Part shown: positions 1-5,356 of the stretch, piece after piece | Layout of the letters: the number at the start of each line of letters is the position of its first letter | How positions within the stretch are numbered: the first letter of the stretch is position 1 | Assembly (NCBI GenBank): GCA_011051075.1 | Contig: DREN01000300.1 | Coordinates: 1-9,229, forward strand | Source: Deltaproteobacteria bacterium | GTDB taxonomy: Bacteria > Desulfobacterota > DSM-4660 > Desulfatiglandales > Desulfatiglandaceae | Direction: 5' to 3' | Length of the DNA: 9,229 nt | The notes under the pieces: model-generated | What the model was told of the DNA's origin: nothing | The model's database searches: none | The model's input: only the letters and a program-made list of their open reading frames with translations | Position numbers and translations under genes: made by a program

Positions 1-286
1 CAACCTTTCTGATCCCCCTTGACAGGGCCAGCCTGCCGATTGCCTCACCAACTACTGCGGCACCCTTCTTGTTTCCACCGTCTTTTCCGATCTTGTCCCG
101 AAGATCTTTCGACAGGGAAGATGCCTCTGCCAGGGTCCTGCCCGCTGAATCGTCTATGATCTGGGCATATATATGTTTACTGCTCCTGAAAACCGATAAA
201 CGGGGTTGCTCAGGGCTGCCCTTGACCTTCTTACGCACCCTTTTCTTCCTTCTAAGCCTTCTCTCTGTTCTACTGACAGCACCCAT
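1..286 (-). CDS. rplR: 50S ribosomal protein L18, 3' end missing at the window edge
   Basis: L18 binds 5S rRNA together with L5. Translating the minus strand from the ATG at 284-286 gives 95 residues without a stop, running off the left edge; about 25 C-terminal residues of a normal 120 are missing. The visible part starts MGAVSRTERRLRRKKRVRKK and continues with PRLSVFRSSKHIYAQIIDD, matching the family's basic N terminus and the RLSVFRS...HIYAQ core. Later GNKKGAAVVGEAIGRLALS matches the helix with TGN..AA..VG. The start has AAGAGG seven bases upstream. Confidence 0.96.
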   Translation of the reverse strand, partial: MGAVSRTERRLRRKKRVRKKVKGSPEQPRLSVFRSSKHIYAQIIDDSAGRTLAEASSLSKDLRDKIGKDGGNKKGAAVVGEAIGRLALSRGIRKV

Positions 287-309
287 TTCCGAACCTCTTG
301 AGCCTTTAT

Positions 310-327
310 CGGCAACCTTTAATGCCG
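310..327 (-). promoter_or_regulatory. Small hairpin in the rplF-rplR gap
   Basis: On the minus strand CGGCA and TGCCG can form five pairs around an eight-base loop, about 24 bases before the rplR start. The 82-base gap (287-368) otherwise shows only the rplR binding site AAGAGG. A stem this short is weak evidence of function. Confidence 0.2.
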
Positions 328-368
328 CTAATATCGCTGGTCAAAACCTGTAAAAATCCGCATCCTGC

Positions 369-908
369 CTATTTGGCAGCTCCGGCCTTCCCCGCCTTTT
401 TCCTGATTGTCTCATCGGAATACTTGATCCCCTTACCCTTATAGGGCTCTGGCGGTCTGAGCCCCCGGATCCTTGCGGCTGTCAAGCCCACAAGCTCCTT
501 GTCAATCCCGCTTAGCACAACCTTGCTCTTTTCAATCCGGGCATCGATTCCATCCGGAAGCTGGAAGTCAATGGGGTGGGAATACCCAAGGTTGAAGACC
601 GCTGTCCGGCCCTTTAGCTCCGCCCTGTATCCGACCCCTACGATCTCAAGGGCCTTTTCAAACCCCCTTGTGACCCCCGTCACCATATTGTAAACAAGGG
701 CACCAAAGAGACCGTGAAGAGACCTTGCATCCCTCGATTCATCGGCAGCGTGGAGTAAAATACTGTTTTCCTCCCTGCTGACCGATATCTTGGGGTGAAT
801 ACGCCGTTTGAGTTCACCTTTGGGCCCTTTCACACTGAGAAGGTCACCCTCGATCTTCACCTCCACATTATCCGGAACTGGAATAGGCCTTTTGCCTATG
901 CGTGACAT
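369..908 (-). CDS. rplF: 50S ribosomal protein L6
   Basis: L6 lies near the GTPase-associated centre and the sarcin-ricin loop. The 179 residues form two related domains: the first from MSRIGKRPIPVPDNVEV to about residue 82, the second including GFEKALEIVGVGYRAELKG and ending in GLRPPEPYKGKGIKYSDE followed by TIRKKAGKAGAAK. The start is ATG with GGAGG (915-919) six bases upstream. An 82-base gap separates it from rplR. Confidence 0.98.
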   Translation of the reverse strand: MSRIGKRPIPVPDNVEVKIEGDLLSVKGPKGELKRRIHPKISVSREENSILLHAADESRDARSLHGLFGALVYNMVTGVTRGFEKALEIVGVGYRAELKGRTAVFNLGYSHPIDFQLPDGIDARIEKSKVVLSGIDKELVGLTAARIRGLRPPEPYKGKGIKYSDETIRKKAGKAGAAK

Positions 909-930
909 TCAGGACCTCCACCTTATCTCC

Positions 931-947
931 TCCCGCATGAGGCGGGA
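931..947 (-). promoter_or_regulatory. Hairpin in the rpsH-rplF gap
   Basis: TCCCGC-ATGAG-GCGGGA is a perfect six-pair inverted repeat with a five-base loop, lying between the rpsH stop and the rplF ribosome binding site (GGAGG at 915-919). No T run follows on the minus strand, so a terminator is unlikely. It may be a processing or stability element, or chance. Confidence 0.35.
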
Positions 948-956
948 TCTATTCGT

Positions 957-1355
957 TTACCAAACAGCACAGAGAATCTCTCCACCCACTCCGATCTTTC
1001 TGGCCTCGTTGTCCGTCATAAGGCCCTTTGATGTGGAGAGGATATTAATGCCGTATCCGTTTAACACCTTTGGAATCTCGTCTTTTCCAGCATAGACCCG
1101 ACAACCCGGCTTACTAACCCTCTTTATCCCTTCGATGATTGATACGCCATCCTTATCGTATTTGAGAAAGATCCTTATGAATCTGTGCTGACCATCGGAA
1201 ATTATTCTGAAGTTCTTAATATATCCTTCAGATTTCAAAACTTTGGCCACATTTATCTTTAATTTGGAACTGGGGATATTTACCAGCTCATGTGATGCCC
1301 TCTGGGCGTTCCTAATCCTTGTTAACATATCGGCTATCGGATCAGTCATAGACAT
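957..1355 (-). CDS. rpsH: 30S ribosomal protein S8
   Basis: S8 binds 16S rRNA directly and organises the platform. The 132 residues match the family: TDPIADMLTRIRNAQRA, the first domain to about residue 64, then KRVSKPGCRVYAGKDEIPKVLNG and the end ILSTSKGLMTDNEARKIGVGGEILCAVW in consecutive parts. The start is ATG at 1353-1355. A second ATG two codons later (1347-1349) would also give a normal protein; the GGGGG and GAG upstream lie nearer the first. In E. coli S8 is the translational repressor of the spc operon. The 66-base gap from rpsN is A/T-rich, without clear structure. Confidence 0.97.
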   Translation of the reverse strand: MSMTDPIADMLTRIRNAQRASHELVNIPSSKLKINVAKVLKSEGYIKNFRIISDGQHRFIRIFLKYDKDGVSIIEGIKRVSKPGCRVYAGKDEIPKVLNGYGINILSTSKGLMTDNEARKIGVGGEILCAVW

Positions 1356-1421
1356 TATGTACTCTGCCCCCTGAATTTTAACATCCGGAAGTTCCTCATA
1401 TACTCACTTAAGAATTTATAC

Positions 1422-1607
1422 TTACCAGCTTGATTTGACCACTCCGGGGATCTCCCCCCTGGAGGCCAGGCTCCTGAAGCAGATACGGCATATACCGAAC
1501 TTTCTCAAAAAGGCCCTGCTCCGCCCGCATATGGGACACCTGTTATACTGACGGGCGCTGAACTTCTGTTTCCTCTGGGCCTTGATAATAAGCGACTTCC
1601 TTGCCAA
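1422..1607 (-). CDS. rpsN: 30S ribosomal protein S14, zinc-binding short form, TTG start
   Basis: S14 is a head protein next to S3 and S10. I start the gene at the TTG at 1605-1607, which gives exactly the 61 residues of the short zinc-type S14 and begins with the family's ARKSLIIKAQRK. A longer frame opens at another TTG (1634) nine codons upstream, but its extra residues match nothing in the family and it has no good binding site. The chosen start has GGGGGG (1613-1618) five bases away. Zinc ligands are Cys24, Cys27, Cys40 and Cys43 (CPIC and CRIC), and the end GEIPGVVKSSW is standard. It follows rplE by 23 bases and precedes rpsH by 66. Confidence 0.96.
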   Translation of the reverse strand: MARKSLIIKAQRKQKFSARQYNRCPICGRSRAFLRKFGICRICFRSLASRGEIPGVVKSSW

Positions 1608-1630
1608 AACAACCCCCCTTTTTCCCTCTT

Positions 1631-2176
1631 TCAAGCCCGATTCTTAAAGGGCATCCCCAGATTCTTCAAAAGGAAAAGACCCTCTGCGTCTGTTTTAGCC
1701 GTTGTTACAATGGTTATGTTGAGCCCCTTCATCTTGTCTATCTTATCGTAGTCTATCTCTGAAAAGACGATGAACTCCTTGATCCCAATGCTGCAGTTTC
1801 CCCGGCCGTCAAAGCCCTTGTCTGAAAGCCCCCTGAAATCCCTTACCCGGGGCAGGGCCGCGTTGAAGAGCTTGTCTAAAAAATCGTACATTTTTGTGTG
1901 TCTCAACGTGACCATGCAGCCTATGGGCATTCCCTGACGGAGCTTGAAGCTCGCAATCGATTTTCTGGCCTTGGTCACCACGGCCTTCTGCCCGGCAATC
2001 ATGGTAAGTTCTCCAACACCGGCATCAAGGACCTTGATATTCTGAATCGCTTCGCCCAAACCCATATTCAAGACGACCTTTTCGATACGGGGTACGGCCA
2101 TGGTACTCCTGTAGCCGAATTCCTTTATCAAAGCCGGTATCACTTCCTGCTGGTATTTATCCTTCAATCGAGACAA
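1631..2176 (-). CDS. rplE: 50S ribosomal protein L5, TTG start
   Basis: L5 binds 5S rRNA with L18 and contacts P-site tRNA. The 181 residues are normal: LKDKYQQEVIPALIKEFG, PRIEKVVLNMGLGEA (about 29-43), the KARKSIASFKLRQGMPIGC stretch, and the LPRVRDFRGL...GRGNCSIGIKEF core. The start is TTG at 2174-2176. An in-frame TAA lies two codons upstream and the first ATG would remove 25 conserved residues, so TTG is well fixed. GGGAGGAA (2183-2190) stands six bases before it. In E. coli S8 represses the spc operon at this junction; I do not see a clear copy of that S8 site in the 33-base gap. Confidence 0.97.
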   Translation of the reverse strand: MSRLKDKYQQEVIPALIKEFGYRSTMAVPRIEKVVLNMGLGEAIQNIKVLDAGVGELTMIAGQKAVVTKARKSIASFKLRQGMPIGCMVTLRHTKMYDFLDKLFNAALPRVRDFRGLSDKGFDGRGNCSIGIKEFIVFSEIDYDKIDKMKGLNITIVTTAKTDAEGLFLLKNLGMPFKNRA

Positions 2177-2182
2177 CAGTTA

Positions 2183-2190
2183 TTCCTCCC
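2183..2190 (-). promoter_or_regulatory. Ribosome binding site fixing the rplE TTG start
   Basis: The minus strand reads GGGAGGAA six bases before the TTG at 2176. With an in-frame TAA at 2180-2182, it leaves no room for an upstream start. Confidence 0.8.
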
Positions 2191-2209
2191 CAAACCCCGT
2201 AAACCGTTA

Positions 2210-2539
2210 CTACCTGTCCATGGGTTCGCCGCATTTCTTACAAACTCGAACCTTCGAGCCATCTTCGAGCACTCGCATGCCGATCCGCGTGGGTTCAGCA
2301 CATTTGTCACAAACGATCATCACGTTGGAAATGTGTATGGGGGCCTCTTTTTCGATGATCCCCCCCTGCCCGGTTTGGGGGCTCGGTCTGGAGTGCCTCT
2401 TGATCATATTGATCTTTTCGACAATTACCCGCCCTTTCTCCTTATCCACCTTCAGGACCGTGCCGATCTTGTCCACTTCTCTCCCAACGCGAACAATTAC
2501 CTTGTCATTTTTCTTTATTCTGGGATGCTTTTTCCGCAC
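2210..2539 (-). CDS. rplX: 50S ribosomal protein L24 with zinc ribbon, GTG start
   Basis: L24 starts assembly of the large subunit and lies near the tunnel exit. The 109 residues comprise a KOW-type domain (KNDKVIVRVGREVDKIGTVL, about 10-29), then KRHSRPSPQTGQGGIIEKEAPIH in two parts. A C-terminal zinc ribbon follows with Cys77, Cys80, Cys100 and Cys103 (CDKC and CKKC). This is the cysteine-bearing form of L24; E. coli L24 lacks the full set. The start is GTG at 2537-2539, with GGAG (2548-2551) eight bases away and no in-frame alternative close upstream. The gap to rplE is 33 bases. Confidence 0.97.
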   Translation of the reverse strand: MRKKHPRIKKNDKVIVRVGREVDKIGTVLKVDKEKGRVIVEKINMIKRHSRPSPQTGQGGIIEKEAPIHISNVMIVCDKCAEPTRIGMRVLEDGSKVRVCKKCGEPMDR

Positions 2540-2579
2540 TTTTATTGCTCCACAGCGCTGATTTATTTATCTCCCGGAT

Positions 2580-2598
2580 CAGGAAGGAAAACCTCCTG
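2580..2598 (-). promoter_or_regulatory. Hairpin just after the rplN stop
   Basis: On the minus strand CAGGAGG-TTTTC-CTTCCTG can form seven pairs (one G-U) with a five-base loop, starting one base after the rplN stop. No T run follows, so it is not a normal terminator. It may mark an RNA processing or stability site between rplN and rplX. Chance occurrence is possible. Confidence 0.35.
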
Positions 2599-2599
2599 C

Positions 2600-2968
2600 T
2601 CAGAGCACCTCCGGGGCCAGTGAAATAATCTTCATAAACTTCTTCGCCCTCAGCTCCCTTGCCACAGGCCCGAAAATCCGTGTTCCAATGGGCTCACCCT
2701 GCTGGCTGATCAAAACAGCGGAATTATCATCAAACCTTATATGGCTCCCGTCAGGCCTTCGGATCTCCTTGGCGGTCCTGACCACCACCGCCCTTACCAC
2801 GTCTCCCTTTCTGACCTTGGAATTGGGCATTGCCTCCTTCACTGCAACCACAATTATGTCTCCCACGCTGGCGTATCTCCTCTTGGACCCACCCAACACC
2901 TTTATGCAGGAGACCAATTTAGCCCCCGAGTTATCAGCGACCCTTAATCTCGTTTCAGTCTGTATCAT
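2600..2968 (-). CDS. rplN: 50S ribosomal protein L14
   Basis: L14 is a beta-barrel protein at the subunit interface, forming bridges with 16S rRNA; it is the binding site of the silencing factor RsfS in other bacteria. The 122 residues match the usual length exactly: MIQTETRLRVADNSGAK, the SVGDIIVVAVKEAMPN strand, KVRKGDVVRAVVVRT, RFDDNSAVLI and GTRIFGPVARELR. The start is ATG with GGAG eight bases upstream. It is the first gene of the spc block, but only 21 bases follow rpsQ. A seven-pair hairpin begins three bases after its coding end. Confidence 0.98.
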   Translation of the reverse strand: MIQTETRLRVADNSGAKLVSCIKVLGGSKRRYASVGDIIVVAVKEAMPNSKVRKGDVVRAVVVRTAKEIRRPDGSHIRFDDNSAVLISQQGEPIGTRIFGPVARELRAKKFMKIISLAPEVL

Positions 2969-2989
2969 TTCATCAGCTCCGATGAACTG

Positions 2990-3253
2990 TTAAACGGCCT
3001 GACTCTTCTCTACTATACCGGCCACCCGCCATCTCTTTCTCTTACTCATGGGGCGGCATTCAACGATCCCCACCCTGTCACCTACCTGGCAGATATTACC
3101 GGGATCATGCGCCATATATTTCGCGCGTTTTCTCACATATTTCTTATAGGTCGGGTGTTGTGTCAGCCGTTCCACCAGGACCACCACCGTCTTATTCATG
3201 GCGTTACTGACAACAGTTCCCACCAGTCTCTTTCGCTGTCCACGCTCGGTCAT
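2990..3253 (-). CDS. rpsQ: 30S ribosomal protein S17
   Basis: S17 is a primary 16S rRNA binding protein of the small-subunit body with an OB fold. I place the start at the ATG at 3251-3253, giving 87 residues, rather than at the GTG two codons upstream (3257-3259). The AGAGG site then stands five bases from the ATG, while for the GTG it would overlap the start codon. Family signatures are RKRLVGTVVSNAMNKTVVV, RLTQHPTYKKYVRKRAKYMAH and the VGDRVGIVECRPMSKRKRW strand. The gap to rplN is only 21 bases, so the S10 and spc blocks are joined with little space for a promoter between them. Confidence 0.96.
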   Translation of the reverse strand: MTERGQRKRLVGTVVSNAMNKTVVVLVERLTQHPTYKKYVRKRAKYMAHDPGNICQVGDRVGIVECRPMSKRKRWRVAGIVEKSQAV

Positions 3254-3265
3254 CACCACCTCTTG

Positions 3266-3469
3266 TTACTTTCGGGCCCCAGAAATGGACAATTCCCTGA
3301 GAACGGTTTTCACGCGCGCCAGATCACTTTTAGTCTTGCGGATCATGGCGGTATTCCCCAACTGTCCTGTAGCTTTCTGAAACCTCAGGTTAAACAGCTC
3401 CTGACTTGCCTCTTTCTCTTTTTCCCTGAGCTCTTCCAGGCTGAGTTCTCTCAGTTCCTTGGCCTTCAT
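3266..3469 (-). CDS. rpmC: 50S ribosomal protein L29
   Basis: L29 is a small two-helix protein beside L23 at the tunnel exit. The 67 residues carry the family pattern KAKELRELSLEELREKEKEA followed by LFNLRFQKATGQLGN and the second helix with IRKTKSDLARVKTVLREL. The start is ATG, four bases after the rplP stop, with GGGGAG inside the end of rplP as its ribosome binding site. rpsQ begins 12 bases after its stop. Confidence 0.97.
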   Translation of the reverse strand: MKAKELRELSLEELREKEKEASQELFNLRFQKATGQLGNTAMIRKTKSDLARVKTVLRELSISGARK

Positions 3470-3473
3470 GAGC

Positions 3474-3884
3474 TTATGCTCCCCTAACTATGAATTTCGT
3501 GGCAAAGGGCAGCTTGTGTCCTGCCAGACGAAATGCCTCTCCTGCCACATCCTTGGGCACTCCCTCCAGTTCATAGAGGACTCTTCCCGGCTTTACCACG
3601 GCAACCCACCGATCAGGGGCAGCCTTTCCCTTGCCCATCCTTGTCTCCGCGGGCTTCTTGCCGACGGGCTTGTCAGGAAAAACCCGTATCCAGACCTTTC
3701 CACCACGTTTCACGTGTCTGGTTACGGCAATTCGGGCCGCCTCTATCTGCTGGGCAGTCATAAGACCGCATTCCTGGGCCTGCAGACCATAATCCCCAAA
3801 TTCCAGGGTGCTGCCCCGGTAGGCCCTACCCTTTGTCCTGCCCCTCTGCTTTTTACGATACTTTACCTTTTTTGGACTAAGCAT
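3474..3884 (-). CDS. rplP: 50S ribosomal protein L16
   Basis: L16 organises the A-site side of the large subunit and is a late assembly protein. The 136 residues are full length. MLSPKKVKYRKKQRGR, the STLEFGDYGLQA stretch, the GGKVWIRVFPDKPVGKKP strand pair and TRMGKGKAAPDRWVAVVKPG are diagnostic. Arg82 in TRMGKGK is the equivalent of E. coli Arg81, which a cupin oxygenase hydroxylates there; whether it is modified here cannot be read from this window. The start is ATG, with AGGA overlapping the rpsC stop four bases upstream. It lies four bases before rpmC, a tightly coupled S3-L16-L29 trio. Confidence 0.98.
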   Translation of the reverse strand: MLSPKKVKYRKKQRGRTKGRAYRGSTLEFGDYGLQAQECGLMTAQQIEAARIAVTRHVKRGGKVWIRVFPDKPVGKKPAETRMGKGKAAPDRWVAVVKPGRVLYELEGVPKDVAGEAFRLAGHKLPFATKFIVRGA

Positions 3885-3888
3885 GAGA

Positions 3889-4536
3889 TCATCCTACGCC
3901 TTTTTTCTTATCCGGTAATATCTCACCTTTAAATATGGTAACCTTAACGCCAATGACTCCATAGGTGGTAAACGCCTCTGCAAATCCGTAGTCTATGTCC
4001 GCCCGGATGGTGTGAAGGGGGACCCTCCCCTCACGGTACCATTCCCTGCGCGCCATTTCAGCCCCGCCGAGCCTGCCGCTGCAGGCTATCTTTATGCCCA
4101 GGGCACCGAATCTCAAGGCTGAGCTTACACTCTTTTTCATGGCTCGCCTGAAGGCAATACGTCTGACCAGCTGCATGGCAACGTTCTCGGCAACCAACTG
4201 AGCGTCAACCTCGGCCTTCCTCACCTCCTGAATGTCAAGGATAACATCCCGCTTTATGATCTTTTCCAGCTCAACCTTGAGTCTCTCGATCTCCACGCCC
4301 TTTTTTCCGATTACAATCCCTGGCCGGGCCACATGAATGCGAATCCTCACCTTGCTGGTTGCCCGTTCAATCTCTATCCTTGAAACGCCGGCCTGGAGAA
4401 GCTTTTTCTTCAGGAACTTTCTTATGTTGAAATCCTCTAAAACAAAGTCGCTGTACTCTTTATGGGCAAACCATTTGGAGTCCCAACTCCTGATGATCCC
4501 TAATCTAAAGCTGACCGGATGAACTTTTTGTCCCAA
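3889..4536 (-). CDS. rpsC: 30S ribosomal protein S3, TTG start
   Basis: S3 is a head protein at the mRNA entry channel and belongs to the ribosomal helicase that unwinds mRNA. The 215 residues are within the family range. The start GQKVHPVSFRLGIIRSWDSKW, the type-II KH domain with the GKKG loop at 77-80 (RPGIVIGKKGVEIERL), and the C-terminal domain with SGRLGGAEMARREWYREGRVPLHT are all present. The start is TTG at 4534-4536. It encodes the normal first residue, has no in-frame alternative upstream, and is preceded by GGAGG (4546-4550) nine bases away. A possible hairpin (4540-4566) pairs part of this site. The stop TGA lies four bases before the rplP ATG. Confidence 0.98.
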   Translation of the reverse strand: MGQKVHPVSFRLGIIRSWDSKWFAHKEYSDFVLEDFNIRKFLKKKLLQAGVSRIEIERATSKVRIRIHVARPGIVIGKKGVEIERLKVELEKIIKRDVILDIQEVRKAEVDAQLVAENVAMQLVRRIAFRRAMKKSVSSALRFGALGIKIACSGRLGGAEMARREWYREGRVPLHTIRADIDYGFAEAFTTYGVIGVKVTIFKGEILPDKKKGVG

Positions 4537-4539
4537 ATT

Positions 4540-4566
4540 ACCACACCTCCAGCGTAATCAGATGGT
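4540..4566 (-). promoter_or_regulatory. Possible hairpin covering the rpsC ribosome binding site
   Basis: On the minus strand ACCATCT (4560-4566) can pair with AGGTGTGGT (4540-4548), giving seven pairs with one G-U and a two-base bulge around an 11-base loop. The 3' arm includes most of the Shine-Dalgarno sequence GGAGGTG of rpsC. Such a fold would mask the site ahead of a TTG start. It was found by eye and short stems are common by chance. Confidence 0.3.
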
Positions 4567-4593
4567 CTTTACGGCTAACAAGCGGAACGTAGC

Positions 4594-4926
4594 CTATTTC
4601 TCGTCCAAGACAACCGTCAGATGACTGGTCCTCTTTCTTATTCTCGTGGCCCGGCCCTGGGCCCGGGGCCGCCACCTTTTCAAGGTCGGACCTTCATCAG
4701 CGTATATCCTTGATATATAAAGTGAATCCACATCAATATCAGCGTTCTGCTGAGCATTTGCCACGGCCGAGTCAAGCAACTTTTTCAGTATCCCCGCCCC
4801 TCGCTGGGGGGCAAAAGAGAGCATGTTCAGTGCCTCTTCCACCCTCTTTCCCCGGACCTGCCCCATAATTAATCGTATCTTCTGGGGCGAAATTCTTACA
4901 AATCTTGCCTTTGCCCTTATTTCCAT
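4594..4926 (-). CDS. rplV: 50S ribosomal protein L22
   Basis: L22 binds several 23S rRNA domains, and its beta hairpin lines the exit tunnel beside L4. The 110 residues match the family: MEIRAKARFVRISPQKIRL, the helix with LLDSAVANAQQN, and the hairpin region DEGPTLKRWRPRAQGRATRI (about 77-96), then KRTSHLTVVLDEK. The start is ATG, but the ribosome binding site is poor: only GAAGAG precedes it, against GGAGG-type sites for most neighbours. The 84-base gap upstream has a possible imperfect pairing of GGAG...TAC with GTACTCC around a long loop. Efficient expression may need help from elsewhere in the transcript. Confidence 0.98.
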   Translation of the reverse strand: MEIRAKARFVRISPQKIRLIMGQVRGKRVEEALNMLSFAPQRGAGILKKLLDSAVANAQQNADIDVDSLYISRIYADEGPTLKRWRPRAQGRATRIRKRTSHLTVVLDEK

Positions 4927-5010
4927 TTTAGCTCTTCAAAACATCCCTTAACGGGTTTTAGGAGTTGGAGTACAAAAACGAGAAGTGACCCTGCGACTGG
5001 TACGCTCCCA

Positions 5011-5301
5011 CTATCTCATTTTACCTTTCAGTCTCGACTTTTTGTCACCGGCGTGGGCGTAAAAGGTCCTCGTGGGTGAAAATTCGCCCAATTTATGTCC
5101 CACCATGTCCTCAGACACAAAGACCGGTAAAAATTTTCTCCCGTTGTGTACGGCAAACGTGAGGCCTACAAACTCTGGAAGGATCGTGGACCTGCGCGAC
5201 CATGTCTTGATGATCTGCCTGCTGTTGGTGGCGGTTGCCGCTTCAACCTTCTTTATCAGATGTTCGTCTACGAACGGGCCCTTTTTCAAAGATCTGGGCA
5301 A
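5011..5301 (-). CDS. rpsS: 30S ribosomal protein S19, TTG start
   Basis: S19 forms a head complex with S13 and contacts the A-site finger of the large subunit. The 96 residues show the standard start PRSLKKGPFVDEHL, the TWSRRSTILPEFVGLTFAVHNG core (about 33-54) and the HKLGEFSPTRTFYAHAG end. The start codon is TTG at 5299-5301. This is the residue position where the family begins, no other start codon lies in frame upstream, and a very strong AGGAGGAGG site (5309-5317) stands seven bases before it. The 55-base gap after rplB can fold as GGATT...AATCC or as CCCG...CGGG, which exclude each other; both are weak. An 84-base gap separates it from rplV. Confidence 0.98.
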   Translation of the reverse strand: MPRSLKKGPFVDEHLIKKVEAATATNSRQIIKTWSRRSTILPEFVGLTFAVHNGRKFLPVFVSEDMVGHKLGEFSPTRTFYAHAGDKKSRLKGKMR

Positions 5302-5308
5302 AACCTTT

Positions 5309-5317
5309 CCTCCTCCT
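5309..5317 (-). promoter_or_regulatory. Ribosome binding site fixing the rpsS TTG start
   Basis: The minus strand reads AGGAGGAGG, seven bases before the TTG at 5301. The nearly ideal match and spacing support TTG as the true start of rpsS, and may offset a weak initiation codon. Confidence 0.8.
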
Positions 5318-5356
5318 GTTATGCAATTCCCGGGGATTAGCGGGTAAATCCATTGA

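Noticed and set aside
300..345. TTGACC with TAAAGG 17 bases later as a promoter before rplR
   Set aside because: The -10 box matches only three of six positions and the region is inside a continuous gene run.
1898..2623. Plus-strand open frame of 241 codons across rplE, rplX and the rplN end
   Set aside because: It is antisense to three conserved genes, crosses their gaps, and has no recognisable domain.
3254..3259. GTG start for rpsQ two codons upstream
   Set aside because: The Shine-Dalgarno sequence would overlap that codon; the ATG at 3253 has correct spacing.
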